DNA of 43,328 nt from Mucispirillum schaedleri (GCA_949287985.1 CASEIN010000068.1:1-43328); one strand, 5' to 3'; shown: positions 9,766 through 19,075, numbered from the stretch's first letter. The notes: generated by a model from the sequence alone, not told the origin. Made by a program: numbers and translations.

Positions 9766-10836
9766 TTATTTCTTAATAAAATTATCATCATTAAGTGTTA
9801 CAGCAGTTTTTACTACGGATTTTTTCCTATTTCGTATGGCAAATACTATAAGAAAAATAATATAAGCTATTAAAATAATAAATAAAGCTTTAACAAATTT
9901 TTCATAAGGATTTAGTGTATATGTTCCATAAATAGTTGAAAGTCTATGTGTATTAACAGACTCATATAAAGTATCAAGCCTTAATGTAATATCACCATAA
10001 GAATTTATAAAGTAAAGAAAATCTATCTGCTGGTTATTATTTTGAGATTGTGCATTATATGAGTTATATATATATTCTCTTAACTCTTTTAAATAAAAAG
10101 AATTATTTGCTTCATCAAATGCATCAAATGCAAAACCGTTTTCATATTCTTCTAACATTTTTTGAACAAGCGGTATATATTCATTCTGTCTTGATATGGC
10201 CGATGTAAAATCATTATAATTATCTGCAAAATCTTTTGTATAAGCCATAATTACTGAATTTCCCATTTCAATTCCAATATTTTGGGCTAAAGATATTATA
10301 TTTATACAATCATTTATTATCTGTTTGTTTTTATCTGAACTTATCGGCTCAAATGACTTTACTATTTCTATTAAATTATTTGATAAATTATTATAATAAG
10401 AAATAATATCTTTAAGTTCAGAGTTTTCAAGATATCCACTTTCTTTTTTTGCCATATAATCATCTAATATTTCATTTAATCTAAAGGAAATACCTTTAAA
10501 AATTTCATACTCTTTTTCTGTTTTATAATATGATATATACTTCATACTACTTTTTATAAAAGCTATATCATGTTTAATAGCTGTTGATGCTTCAGATTCT
10601 TGCAAGCCCCAGCCTAAATAATCATATTCTGTTGGAGTAGTTTTTTTAATAAGTATATCATACATCTCGTTATAAATTTTTGTATTAATATTTGCTATAT
10701 AAAAACATGTATCGCTTATACTGATATAATTACTTATTATTCGATTTCCATTTATATACATAGTTATAACATAAAATAAAGACATAATAATTACTATAAC
10801 AGGTATAAAAAATAATATTTTTGATTTTAATTTCAT
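9766..10836 (-). CDS. Membrane sensor-like protein without output domain, 356 aa
   Basis: The layout is that of a chemoreceptor input module alone: TM1 (about residues 5-26), a roughly 285-residue helical extracytoplasmic region, TM2 (about 313-334) and only 22 cytoplasmic residues. There is no HAMP, MCP tip, kinase or cyclase domain. One stretch, SLAQNIGIEMGNSVIMAYT, loosely recalls the second NIT motif of the neighbouring receptor, so a diverged NIT-type domain is possible. I chose the ATG at 10836 because AAGGAG lies 9 nt upstream; an in-frame ATG at 10887 falls inside the gatB terminator hairpin. It could be a decoy or partner subunit for a receptor, or a truncated receptor. Confidence 0.7.
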   Translation of the reverse strand: MKLKSKILFFIPVIVIIMSLFYVITMYINGNRIISNYISISDTCFYIANINTKIYNEMYDILIKKTTPTEYDYLGWGLQESEASTAIKHDIAFIKSSMKYISYYKTEKEYEIFKGISFRLNEILDDYMAKKESGYLENSELKDIISYYNNLSNNLIEIVKSFEPISSDKNKQIINDCINIISLAQNIGIEMGNSVIMAYTKDFADNYNDFTSAISRQNEYIPLVQKMLEEYENGFAFDAFDEANNSFYLKELREYIYNSYNAQSQNNNQQIDFLYFINSYGDITLRLDTLYESVNTHRLSTIYGTYTLNPYEKFVKALFIILIAYIIFLIVFAIRNRKKSVVKTAVTLNDDNFIKK

Positions 10837-10864
10837 AAACTTACTCTCCTTGTAGTTCGATAAA

Positions 10865-10900
10865 AATAACCCTTTAAAATATTTCATTTAAAGGGTTATT
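10865..10900 (-). terminator. Intrinsic terminator of the gat operon
   Basis: Perfect 14-bp stem, arms 10865-10878 and 10887-10900, 8-nt loop, with a CCC/GGG core. On the minus strand it starts 20 bp after the gatB stop codon and its 3' arm runs into a U-rich tail (minus strand ...TTATTTTTA). On the plus strand it is followed by eight A. Confidence 0.85.
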
Positions 10901-10920
10901 AAAAAAAATAATAATATAGT

Positions 10921-12387
10921 TTAACTTAACTTATCTTTTAAAAGCTTATTAATAACTGCAGGGTTTGCTTTGCCTTGTGTAGCTTTCATAACTTGCCCCA
11001 CAAAGAACCCAAAAAGTTTTTCTTTACCAGCTTTATATTCTTCCACATTTTTTGGGTTATCTGCAATTATTTTATCAATAATTTTTTCTATTTCACCGGT
11101 ATCTGAAACTTGTTTTAAGCCTTTTTCTTCAATAATAGCTTCCGGCTCTTTATCAGTTTCTTCTATCATTGGTAAAAGTTCTTTTGCAATACGTAAACCA
11201 ATAGTGCCGTCTTCAACTAATGCAGTAATTCTGCCTAATCGTGACGGAGTTGTTTTTAAATCATAAATATTTTCTATTTGGTTTTCACTCATATATGCTG
11301 CTAATTCAACAAGTATAAGGTTAGCTGTTTTTTTACCGTCACTTCCCTTTTCTTTCATAGCTTCTTCATAATAATTCGCAACAGTTTTTTCAGCAGCAAG
11401 CCTTTTTGCCTCATCATCAGATATTTTATAAGTCTGCACAAATCTTGCTGCTTTTTCTTTCGGCATTTCTGGCATACTATTTTTAACTTTTTCTAAAAGC
11501 TCATCGCTTACAACTAAAGGAAAAGCTAAATCAGGGTCTGGAAAATACCTGTAATCATTAGCATTTTCTTTACCACGCATACTTCTTGTTTCTTTTTTAT
11601 TAGCATTAAAAAGCCTTGTTTCCTGGTATATTTCTTCCCCATTATCATAAGCATCTACATGCCTGTTTGCTTCATACTCTATTGCCTGCATTAAATACCT
11701 AATAGAGTTTACATTTTTAATTTCGCATCTTGTGCGTAACTCTTTTGAACCAACAGGGCGAACAGATACGTTAGCATCGCATCTCATAGAACCTTCATTC
11801 ATATTGCCATCACATGTTTCTAAATATCGGACAATGCTTCTTAATTTAGTAAGGTAAGCACCTGCCTCATAAGGGGAGCTCATATCTGGTTTTGATACAA
11901 TCTCCATTAAAGCAACACCAGAACGGTTTAAGTCAATACAGCTTTTGCCAGGCAGCATATCATGTATCGATTTGCCAGCGTCCTGCTCTAAATGCAGCCT
12001 TTCAATACCTATTCTTTTTGTGCTGCCGTCTTCTAATTCTATATCTAAATAGCCTTCACCAACAATCGGTTTATCATACTGGCTTATTTGATAGCCTTGT
12101 GGTAAATCTGCATAAAAATAGTTTTTTCTGGCAAAAACAGATTCTTTGTTAATTTTAGCATTAAGCCCAAGCCCAGTTTTCACTGCCTGTTCTACACAAA
12201 ATTTATTAACAACAGGAAGCATACCCGGAAACCCTGCATCTATAAAAGCCACATGGTCATTAGGAGTGCCGCCGCTTTCTGCTGAAGCAGATGAGAATAA
12301 TTTTGCTTTAGATATTACCTGGCAGTGAACCTCCAGCCCTATTACTACTTCATAATCACAAGTTCTTCCTTTTATTATATAGCTCAT
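10921..12387 (-). CDS. gatB: Aspartyl/glutamyl-tRNA amidotransferase subunit B
   Basis: GatB is the kinase and tRNA-binding subunit of GatCAB, which converts Glu-tRNA(Gln) and/or Asp-tRNA(Asn) to the amide form. The N-terminal cradle domain begins YEVVIGLEVHCQV. It contains NRSGVALMEIVSKPDM and DYRYFPDPDL, typical of the family. The C-terminus is the helical YqeY-like tail (NPAVINKLLKDKL). I set the start at the ATG at 12387, whose A overlaps the gatA stop (TAATG), with GGAG nine bases upstream. A TTG five codons earlier is in frame but coincides with that ribosome-binding site. At 488 residues it has the usual length. Confidence 0.97.
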   Translation of the reverse strand: MSYIIKGRTCDYEVVIGLEVHCQVISKAKLFSSASAESGGTPNDHVAFIDAGFPGMLPVVNKFCVEQAVKTGLGLNAKINKESVFARKNYFYADLPQGYQISQYDKPIVGEGYLDIELEDGSTKRIGIERLHLEQDAGKSIHDMLPGKSCIDLNRSGVALMEIVSKPDMSSPYEAGAYLTKLRSIVRYLETCDGNMNEGSMRCDANVSVRPVGSKELRTRCEIKNVNSIRYLMQAIEYEANRHVDAYDNGEEIYQETRLFNANKKETRSMRGKENANDYRYFPDPDLAFPLVVSDELLEKVKNSMPEMPKEKAARFVQTYKISDDEAKRLAAEKTVANYYEEAMKEKGSDGKKTANLILVELAAYMSENQIENIYDLKTTPSRLGRITALVEDGTIGLRIAKELLPMIEETDKEPEAIIEEKGLKQVSDTGEIEKIIDKIIADNPKNVEEYKAGKEKLFGFFVGQVMKATQGKANPAVINKLLKDKLS

Positions 12388-13847
12388 TATTTTCTGCTCC
12401 AACTATTATTTTGTTCTAAAACATAAGCACCTTTAAAAAGTGTTTCTTCATCAAAATCTTTGCCTATTAACTGCATGCCTATGGGAAGTGCATTTTCTGC
12501 CCTTTTTATAGGAACAGATATGGCAGGAAGTTTTGCCAAGTTTATAGGCACAGTAAAAACGTCCTGAAGATAGTTTGTTACAGGGTCAAAAGATTTACTT
12601 TCTTCTATTGTAAATGCTGTTGTTGGTGCAACAGGCGTTAAAATAGTATCCACCTCATTAAAAGCATTTATATAATCCTGTCTAATTAATTTACGAACAT
12701 TTAATGCTTTTAAATAGTATGCATCATAATAACCTGCTGAAAGCACGTAAGTGCCTATCATAATACGTCTTTTAACTTCTGCACCAAAACCTGCACTTCT
12801 TGAATTTTCATACATTTCATCTAATGATGCACCTTCCACTCTTAAACCAAAACGAAGCCCATCATATCTAGCTAAATTTGATGATGCTTCAGCAGGGGCA
12901 ATAATGTAATATGTTGCAAGAGCATATTTCATATTAGGAAGTGATATTTCTTTAACTTCTGCTCCATTTGATTTTAATATTTCCATACTTTCATTATAAG
13001 CATCTGCTATTTCTTTATTTAAATCACCATTTAAAAATTCTTTAGGAACGCCTACTTTTAAGCCTTTAATACCTGATTTTAATGATGCAGTAAAATTTGG
13101 CACTGCTATATTTGCACTTGTGGAATCAAGCTCATCAAATCCTGCCATTTTTTCAAGCATAATCGCTGCATCTTCTACAGTTTTTGTCATGGGACCTGCC
13201 TGGTCTAACGATGAAGCATAAGCTATAATACCATAGCGAGAACATCTGCCATATGTTGGTTTTATACCTACAATACCACAAAAAGCAGCAGGCTGACGAA
13301 TTGAGCCGCCAGTATCAGTTCCAGTTGCCCCTGCACACATAGAAGCTGCAACAGCAGCAGCAGAGCCACCAGAAGAACCACCAGTTACTACTTCCTTGCC
13401 GTCTGCCCTTTTTATTGGGTTAATAGTCTGCCCAAAATAACTTGTAAGGTTAGCTCCACCCATAGCAAATTCATCTAAATTTGTTTTACCAATAAATATA
13501 CTTCCTGCATCAAGTAAATTTTTTGTAACAGTAGATTCGTAAGGGGGTACAAAATTTTCTAATATTTTGCTTGCTGCAGTAGTTCTTATATCTTTTGTGC
13601 AAAATAAATCTTTAATACCTAAAGGAACACCATCAAGCATAGATAATCTTTTGCCTGCAGCTATTCTATTATCACAATCTTTTGCCTGAGCTAATGCATG
13701 CTCACATGTTTCTGTAATATAAGCATTATATTTTCTTCCCTGCTCTATATTTTTAATATAAGCATTAACAACATCAGTAGAAGAAAACTCTTTTTTATCA
13801 AACCCTGCTGATAATTCTGCAATTGTAAGTGATGTTAAATCTGCCAT
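12387..13847 (-). CDS. gatA: Aspartyl/glutamyl-tRNA amidotransferase subunit A
   Basis: The amidase-signature subunit of GatCAB hydrolyses glutamine to supply ammonia to GatB. The Ser-cisSer-Lys triad is visible: Lys79 (LGIKDLF), cis-Ser158 in [10 protein letters not shown] and nucleophile Ser182 in [11 protein letters not shown]. At 486 residues it is a normal length. Its ATG overlaps the gatC stop by one base (TAATG), and its own stop overlaps gatB the same way, so translation of the three subunits is coupled and stoichiometric. Confidence 0.98.
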   Translation of the reverse strand: MADLTSLTIAELSAGFDKKEFSSTDVVNAYIKNIEQGRKYNAYITETCEHALAQAKDCDNRIAAGKRLSMLDGVPLGIKDLFCTKDIRTTAASKILENFVPPYESTVTKNLLDAGSIFIGKTNLDEFAMGGANLTSYFGQTINPIKRADGKEVVTGGSSGGSAAAVAASMCAGATGTDTGGSIRQPAAFCGIVGIKPTYGRCSRYGIIAYASSLDQAGPMTKTVEDAAIMLEKMAGFDELDSTSANIAVPNFTASLKSGIKGLKVGVPKEFLNGDLNKEIADAYNESMEILKSNGAEVKEISLPNMKYALATYYIIAPAEASSNLARYDGLRFGLRVEGASLDEMYENSRSAGFGAEVKRRIMIGTYVLSAGYYDAYYLKALNVRKLIRQDYINAFNEVDTILTPVAPTTAFTIEESKSFDPVTNYLQDVFTVPINLAKLPAISVPIKRAENALPIGMQLIGKDFDEETLFKGAYVLEQNNSWSRK

Positions 13848-14125
13848 TATTCCACCACCTTAGGAACTACAAAATAATGCTCATAACTTTCTGGTGCATT
13901 TTTCATTAGCTCTTCTGATAAATTACTGATTTTTACATCATCTTCCCTTTGTCTTAATGGGGTAGTATCTTCTGTAGTATTATCAACAACTGAAGTATCT
14001 GCAGATTTTAATATCTCCATCCATTTTAAAATATCATTCATATCTTTTGTCATACTTTCTACACTGCCTTCATCAAATTTAAGGCGCGCAAGTTTTGCAA
14101 TGTGATTAATCTCTTTACTATCCAT
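13847..14125 (-). CDS. gatC: Aspartyl/glutamyl-tRNA amidotransferase subunit C
   Basis: At 92 residues it has normal GatC size. It has the usual start ([13 protein letters not shown]), a central [10 protein letters not shown] helix and the ending [12 protein letters not shown]...[17 protein letters not shown]. GatC wraps around GatA and GatB and stabilises the complex. AAGGA lies just upstream of the ATG at 14125. It is first in gatCAB, 66 bp after the aldehyde dehydrogenase gene, which may or may not belong to the same transcript. Confidence 0.96.
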   Translation of the reverse strand: MDSKEINHIAKLARLKFDEGSVESMTKDMNDILKWMEILKSADTSVVDNTTEDTTPLRQREDDVKISNLSEELMKNAPESYEHYFVVPKVVE

Positions 14126-14191
14126 AACCAGTCCTTTTATTTTTTTTGCAAGCTATTATATATAAATTTTATTATAAATTAAAGAGTGAAT

Positions 14192-15556
14192 TTATTTATA
14201 AAACCAAAATCTTATTAATTTTTCTTTTTTTTCTTTTGGAAAAAACCTTAACTTATTATCATAAAAAGAATATTTTGTATAAATATGTTTTTTATGGGAA
14301 AATGTATCAAAGCTGTATTTTCCATGATAAAACCCCATACCACTTGCACCAACCCCACCAAAAGGTGCATTTGGGTTTGTTATATGAACAAGCACATCAT
14401 TTACAGCTCCACCACCAAAAGATATACTGCTTATTACTTTTTCTTCCATATTTTTATCTTTTGTAAATAAGTATAGTGCCAGTGGTTTATCCTGTTCTTT
14501 TAATTCATCTAATATATCATCAATATTAGTATATTCTATAACAGGTAATATTGGTGCAAATATTTCTTCCTGCATAATTCTGTCATTAAAAGTAACATTA
14601 TCCATAATAGTAAAGTCAATTTTCAAACTTGGAATATCTACTGTGCCACCATAAACAATTTTTGAAGTATCTATAAGCCTTAATGCCCTTTCAAAATGTT
14701 TTTTAGATATAATTTTAGGAAAATCTTCATGTTCTGAAGTATGAGCACCATAAATCATAGTGCTTTCTGCAATTAAAGCACTTATTAATTCTTTTTTTAC
14801 ACGTGAATGACATATTATATAATCTGGCGCAACACATGTTTGACCTGCATTTAATGATTTACCCCACACTATTTTTTTTGCAGCATCTTTTATATCTGCT
14901 GTGTAATCAATAATACATGGGCTTTTACCACCTAACTCTAAAGTAACAGGTGTAAGATGTGTACTTGCTGATTTCATTACTATTTTACCTACATTTTGGT
15001 TGCCTGTAAAAAATATGTAATCAAACTTTTTCAGTAAAAGAGCAGCCCCTGTAACAGCATCACCACGAACAGCACGCACATATTCTTCTGAAAAAGTTTC
15101 ATTTATAATATGAGCAAGGACCCGTGAAGTATTTTCTGAAAATTCAGAAAGTTTTACAACAGCACAATTGCCTGCAGCAATTGCTGCAATAAGTGGGGAA
15201 AGTGTTAGCTGAACAGGATAATTCCATGGAGAAATAATAAGCACAACCCCATAAGGTTCGCTATAAATCAAGCTTTTTCCCGGCTGCAAAGTTAATGGAA
15301 CTTTTACTTTTTGAGGGCGTGCAAGTTTTTTTAAGTTTTTAATATAGTAATTAATCTCTTCCTGAACAATACCTGTTTCTGTAATAACTGCTTCAAAAGA
15401 AGATTTATTTAAATCATCATATAAGGCTTGTATTATTTTTTCATCATTTTCTAAAAGTGCTTTTTTTAAGGCTTTTAACTGTTTAATCCTAAATTTTATG
15501 CTTTTTGTTTCACCAGTTTTGAAATACTCTCTTAATTGCCCTGCTATTTCTCTCAT
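14192..15556 (-). CDS. NAD(P)-dependent aldehyde dehydrogenase, class 3 / fatty-aldehyde type
   Basis: 454 residues, the short form typical of class 3 ALDHs that oxidise medium- to long-chain or aromatic aldehydes. Catalytic Cys241 lies in AGQTCVAPDY, the general base Glu207 in TLELGGKSP and Asn112 in SPWNYPVQL. The cofactor-site motif FFTGNQNVGKIVM is also present. The C-terminus is basic and aromatic (KKEKLIRFWFYK) and could associate with the membrane, as in fatty-aldehyde enzymes. AAGGAG precedes the ATG. The natural substrate is not evident from context. It is divergent from the RCC1-type lipoprotein gene. Confidence 0.92.
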   Translation of the reverse strand: MREIAGQLREYFKTGETKSIKFRIKQLKALKKALLENDEKIIQALYDDLNKSSFEAVITETGIVQEEINYYIKNLKKLARPQKVKVPLTLQPGKSLIYSEPYGVVLIISPWNYPVQLTLSPLIAAIAAGNCAVVKLSEFSENTSRVLAHIINETFSEEYVRAVRGDAVTGAALLLKKFDYIFFTGNQNVGKIVMKSASTHLTPVTLELGGKSPCIIDYTADIKDAAKKIVWGKSLNAGQTCVAPDYIICHSRVKKELISALIAESTMIYGAHTSEHEDFPKIISKKHFERALRLIDTSKIVYGGTVDIPSLKIDFTIMDNVTFNDRIMQEEIFAPILPVIEYTNIDDILDELKEQDKPLALYLFTKDKNMEEKVISSISFGGGAVNDVLVHITNPNAPFGGVGASGMGFYHGKYSFDTFSHKKHIYTKYSFYDNKLRFFPKEKKEKLIRFWFYK

Positions 15557-15671
15557 TATATACTCCTTATAAATAATGAACCATTAATTATAAAAGAATA
15601 TATATAAATAATCAAGAATAATAGTTACCTGTATTTATTATAATAAAATCATTAATATTTCTCATTAAACA

Positions 15672-15699
15672 TTGACATAGTTATTATGAATGATATAGT
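15672..15699 (+). promoter_or_regulatory. Sigma-70-type promoter for the RCC1 lipoprotein gene
   Basis: Perfect -35 TTGACA (15672-15677), a 16-nt spacer and -10 TATAGT (15694-15699). The start codon is 31 nt further on, with AAGGAG between. Confidence 0.7.
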
Positions 15700-15729
15700 A
15701 AAGTTAACTTATATATTAAGGAGTATTAC

Positions 15730-17265
15730 ATGGTTATAAAAAAAATCAAATTTTTAATTATTTTCTCTATTATATCACTTTTCTTTATTTCGGCTTGCAG
15801 CAGTAGTAACAATAATAATGGCAGCAATACTGTAGTTGATAATAAAACAGCAGCAAAAGTTATAGTTAGTAACAACACTGTATATGCTTTATTATCTGAC
15901 TGCTCGCTTTTCTCATGGGGTTCAAATGATTATGGGCTACTTGGCTCTGGAAATAGTGTAGCAAGTAGTGATAAACCTGTTTATATTCTTGGCAATATAA
16001 AAGATATATTTACAGGTAATGATGTTATATTTGCTGTTAGTAACGATAATTCTCTTTTTGCATGGGGTAATAATAATTTTGGGCAGACAGGAACAGGAAA
16101 TAATGCACAATTCATTAATATTCCTACAAAAATAAATGGTATTACTGGTAATATAAAAAATATATACACTATCGCGGGTTCTGTATTTGTTCTTACAGAT
16201 GAGGGCTCAATTTATGCATGGGGAGATAATACAAATGGTCTTCTTGGATTAGGTGTAAGTGATGCCACAGTCAATTTGCCACAAAAAATAACAAGTATTA
16301 ATGGTATTATAAAAGACTTAGTTGTTAATTATAATAATTTTTCTGTTTTTGCACTTACTGAAGATAATACTCTTTATGTTTGGGGCAATAAGCAAAACGG
16401 ACAGCTTGGTATAGAAAATAGTAATGGTGTAACTTCTACACCAACTAAAGTTAATGGTATTACTGGTAATATTAAAAAAATATATGCAGGTGATGAATCT
16501 ACCTATGCTCTTACAGAAGATAGTTCTCTTTACGCATGGGGAAATAATCAACATGGACAGCTCGGTTTAGGGCTTGATAATGTTATAGTTAATACACCTA
16601 CAAAAATTAACGGTATTACTGGCACTATAAAAGAAGTTATTGTTTATAACAGACCTTATAATAATACTCAATATAATTATAACCATGTATATGTAATTAC
16701 TGAAGACAGCTCACTTTATCTTTGGGGTAATAATGAAAAAGGACAGCTAGGTCTTGGTCAAGAAAAACCTATTATCAATACACCAACTAAAATAGATACC
16801 CTTGGTGCTGTGAAAAATGTATATGCTGGATTAGATGCTACATTTATACTTACAGCAGATAATTCTCTTTATGCTTCTGGAGCAACCCATTTCGGGCAGC
16901 TTGGCTTAGGAGATTTAGGAGGTGTTAGTATGATATATGCTTTTCAGAAAGTAACAGGTTATACTGGCAATATTACTAAGTTTTATAGTCGTAATACCTG
17001 CACATATGCTCTTACTGATGATAATTCTGTTTATGACTGGGGAAGTAATAGCTATGGCGAACTTGGTTTAGGTGATGATATTGATAGAAATATACCAACA
17101 AAAGTTAACGGTCTAACTGGAGTAATTAAAGATATATATACAAATGGTAGTCAAGTATTTTTACTTATGGAAGATGATTCTATATATTCATGGGGTGATA
17201 ATATTTATATATTAGGCAGAGATGGATTAAATAATGAACCTCATGAAATCTTATTTACAAAATAA
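15730..17265 (+). CDS. RCC1-repeat beta-propeller lipoprotein, 511 aa
   Basis: A type II signal peptide ends in FISAC, giving a lipidated Cys23, followed by a Ser/Asn-rich linker. From about residue 43 to the end the protein is built of RCC1-type repeats with the motif alternating-hydrophobic LY-WG-N--GQLGLG, each about 50-55 residues. I count nine: WGSNDYG, WGNNNFG, WGDNTNG, WGNKQNG, WGNNQHG, WGNNEKG, the seventh with SGATHFG, WGSNSYG and a degenerate last one (WGDNIYI). Eukaryotic RCC1 has seven blades, so this may be two partial propellers or an unusual ring. A role in surface binding is plausible, but no partner is indicated. The gene has its own promoter and is followed by the two-hairpin element. 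Confidence 0.88.
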   Translation: MVIKKIKFLIIFSIISLFFISACSSSNNNNGSNTVVDNKTAAKVIVSNNTVYALLSDCSLFSWGSNDYGLLGSGNSVASSDKPVYILGNIKDIFTGNDVIFAVSNDNSLFAWGNNNFGQTGTGNNAQFINIPTKINGITGNIKNIYTIAGSVFVLTDEGSIYAWGDNTNGLLGLGVSDATVNLPQKITSINGIIKDLVVNYNNFSVFALTEDNTLYVWGNKQNGQLGIENSNGVTSTPTKVNGITGNIKKIYAGDESTYALTEDSSLYAWGNNQHGQLGLGLDNVIVNTPTKINGITGTIKEVIVYNRPYNNTQYNYNHVYVITEDSSLYLWGNNEKGQLGLGQEKPIINTPTKIDTLGAVKNVYAGLDATFILTADNSLYASGATHFGQLGLGDLGGVSMIYAFQKVTGYTGNITKFYSRNTCTYALTDDNSVYDWGSNSYGELGLGDDIDRNIPTKVNGLTGVIKDIYTNGSQVFLLMEDDSIYSWGDNIYILGRDGLNNEPHEILFTK

Positions 17266-17297
17266 ATAACTTATAAATAATGGCTTTTTTGATAAGC

Positions 17298-17329
17298 CTA
17301 AAAAATCAGCAGGGTTTTCCCTGCTGATT
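17298..17329. terminator. Hairpin terminator, first copy of a 32-bp direct repeat
   Basis: An 11-bp perfect stem (AATCAGCAGGG / CCCTGCTGATT, 4-nt TTTT loop) preceded by CTAAAA. It lies 33 bp after the RCC1 gene stop. On the minus strand it is followed by a U tract; on the plus strand it is not. The 32 bases are identical to 17521-17552. Confidence 0.75.
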
Positions 17330-17350
17330 CAGATTATCGAAAAAATACAT

Positions 17351-17460
17351 TTTTTCGCTAGTCTTTTAATGAGCCTAATAATGCTCTTCGCATTTTATTA
17401 GGCTCTTAATGGTAACTAAACTTGGATACACGCTCCAAGTTTAGTTAAACAGATTAATCT
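17351..17460 (+). repeat. Two-hairpin intergenic element, well-preserved copy
   Basis: Two perfect inverted repeats stand side by side. The first has arms 17371-17381 (GAGCCTAATAA) and 17395-17405 with a 13-nt loop. The second has arms 17414-17426 (AACTAAACTTGGA) and 17434-17446 with a 7-nt loop. They are followed by TTAAACAGATTAAT. The whole block recurs, decayed, at 1051-1160. It has no coding potential. It lies between two identical hairpins (17298-17329, 17521-17552). It could be a small structured RNA, a REP/MITE-like mobile element or part of a 3' end. Confidence 0.7.
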
Positions 17461-17520
17461 TTAATGTAGATAATATTTCTTATTATGAGTTTAAAATAAT
17501 TAATAACTTTTTTGGCAGGT

Positions 17521-17552
17521 CTAAAAAATCAGCAGGGTTTTCCCTGCTGATT
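17521..17552 (-). terminator. Terminator of the TehA-type transporter gene, second copy of the 32-bp repeat
   Basis: The same 11-bp stem as 17298-17329. It directly abuts the stop codon (17553-17555) of the minus-strand transporter gene and is followed on that strand by TTTTTT, so it is a good intrinsic terminator. On the plus strand it is followed by TTTATTTTT and can also stop transcription from the RCC1 side. Confidence 0.85.
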
Positions 17553-18536
17553 TTATTTTTCATCAACACATATTTCTTTTTTAGCTATTGCCATTATAGT
17601 TCTTATTAATACAAGCAGCACTAAAATTGATGTCATAATTAAAGATATTACAGATAAATATTCATAAAAAGTATATACAAATCCTGTTTTTTCATATGCT
17701 GTAATTAAAGCCATAGTTAATGCTGCCATTGGAAATGTAAAAGCCCACCATGATATAAAAAATTTAAGTTTATAAAAGTTTTTAATTAAGGCAAGTAATA
17801 TAAGCCCAAAAACAATTGCCACATTTAATAAAAGAGATGCAAAAAAGTCATATTCACCTGTAAGCTTAATATAACTTAACATACCCACAGATGGTGGTGC
17901 TATAAATATAGCTAAAGTTGGTAAAAATTTCTGCACAAGCATACCATGGAAAATTATTCTGTTAAAAAGTATAGCTGTTAAAATTATCCAGAAAAATATA
18001 CCAAGGGAGAAAAAGAAATTTAAAAGGGCAGCATCTGCAAACCCTTCCCCAGCAATAGGGATAATAATATTACCAACAACAGGTATAAACCATGCAGGGT
18101 TAGAATGTGCCATTTCTATATTTTTATTAAGCCAGTATGTTATTGCATAAAATGTAAAAAATGTCTGCAAACCTGTTCCTATTAAAAATAGTGGGTAAGC
18201 AACAGTTTTATATTCATGAAAAACTACCGATAAAAGCAGCATTGAAATTGATATTGCAGCAAAAAAGTTAACTCTAACAGGGTGAGATATTTCTTTTTTC
18301 ACTTCTTTTGTATGCAGTGCTATTTTAAATATGTATAATATAGCAATAACTATTGCAATCGCTGCTGTTATATATGATAATACTTGGTATATTACAGCAG
18401 GTAAAAGCAGTATTTCATGGGCTTTTTTATATGCCAGTGTAATACCAGAAAAACCCATAATAACAGCAAACATCATTACAGGAAAAAATTGTAAACGTGA
18501 TTTTTCATCAACACTTTTTGTTTCTACTTCACTCAT
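17553..18536 (-). CDS. TDT-family (TehA/SLAC1-type) anion transporter or channel
   Basis: 327 residues with about ten hydrophobic segments and short loops, a normal size for the tellurite-resistance/dicarboxylate transporter family. Family-like features are the first segment FFPVMMFAVIMGFSGITLAY, the HPVRVNFFAAISISMLL stretch before the third segment, and NPAWFIPVVGNIIIPIAG. Members pass monovalent anions or dicarboxylates; sulfite, tellurite and nitrate have been proposed for relatives, and the substrate here is unknown. It is an inner-membrane protein. AAGGAAG precedes the ATG. A probable promoter lies upstream, so the gene need not depend on the uvrB operon. Confidence 0.85.
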   Translation of the reverse strand: MSEVETKSVDEKSRLQFFPVMMFAVIMGFSGITLAYKKAHEILLLPAVIYQVLSYITAAIAIVIAILYIFKIALHTKEVKKEISHPVRVNFFAAISISMLLLSVVFHEYKTVAYPLFLIGTGLQTFFTFYAITYWLNKNIEMAHSNPAWFIPVVGNIIIPIAGEGFADAALLNFFFSLGIFFWIILTAILFNRIIFHGMLVQKFLPTLAIFIAPPSVGMLSYIKLTGEYDFFASLLLNVAIVFGLILLALIKNFYKLKFFISWWAFTFPMAALTMALITAYEKTGFVYTFYEYLSVISLIMTSILVLLVLIRTIMAIAKKEICVDEK

Positions 18537-18582
18537 AAAATTATTCTTCCTTATATATCTTAAAAAAGACTTGATTTGTCTG

Positions 18583-18610
18583 AATATAATACTTTTTATT
18601 TTTTTTACAA
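18583..18610 (-). promoter_or_regulatory. Candidate promoter for the TehA-type transporter gene
   Basis: On the minus strand, TTGTAA (18605-18610), a 16-nt spacer and TATATT (18583-18588). It lies about 47 nt upstream of the start codon in the gap after the DUF2141-like gene. The -35 is a partial match. Confidence 0.4.
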
Positions 18611-18640
18611 GGGGAAATTTTAAAAAAGTTGATAAAGTTA

Positions 18641-19075
18641 CTAGCTTCTTAAGTTAATTTTTACAAACTGTTCATCTTTGTCTATATTTATTTGGACATT
18701 TTTGAATGCAGGCAGTTTGCCGTATGAACCAAAGAAATTATTAGAAAACCCATAATTTTCAGTTGGATGGTTAGCAGAATTTTTATCTATTTTTTTATTA
18801 TCGTTTTCATCATGGTAAAGATGTATTGCATAGCTTCCTTTTGGAATAATAACTTTTGCAGTTACCTGGTCATTTTTAGCAGGAAAGAAAAAAGAATACT
18901 GGGTTTGTTTTTCACTTAAAAATTCTTCTTCTGTCTGGCAGAAATAAATTATAATATTTCCTTTTGATGATGGAATATTATTTACTTCCATAGTAATAGT
19001 TACATTTTCATCTGCAAAAGCTGCAGGAACATATAAAAAAAGCAATATAATAACTAGTAATTTTATATATTTCAT
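18641..19075 (-). CDS. DUF2141-like secreted protein, 144 aa
   Basis: Signal peptide MKYIKLLVIILLFLYVPAAFA, with likely cleavage before DENV. The mature part has the DUF2141 pattern: an N-terminal beta strand with GNIIIYFCQTEEEF, a middle PKGSYAIHLYHDENDNKKID, and GFSNNFFGSYGKLPAFKNVQINI near the end. The family's function is unknown; it is periplasmic or secreted. I set the start at the ATG at 19075, one base after the TAG of the upstream regulator gene (19077-19079). An in-frame start six codons earlier would overlap that gene and lacks a signal-peptide-like n-region. Tight spacing implies translational coupling. Confidence 0.85.
   Translation of the reverse strand: MKYIKLLVIILLFLYVPAAFADENVTITMEVNNIPSSKGNIIIYFCQTEEEFLSEKQTQYSFFFPAKNDQVTAKVIIPKGSYAIHLYHDENDNKKIDKNSANHPTENYGFSNNFFGSYGKLPAFKNVQINIDKDEQFVKINLRS

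Noticed and set aside
10837-10887. Upstream ATG for the sensor-like gene at 9766
   Set aside because: It lies within the loop and arm of the gatB terminator hairpin; AAGGAG supports the ATG at 10836.
17351-17460. CRISPR array or tRNA-like gene in the hairpin region
   Set aside because: No regular repeat-spacer pattern and no cloverleaf; only two hairpins and one flanking repeat pair.
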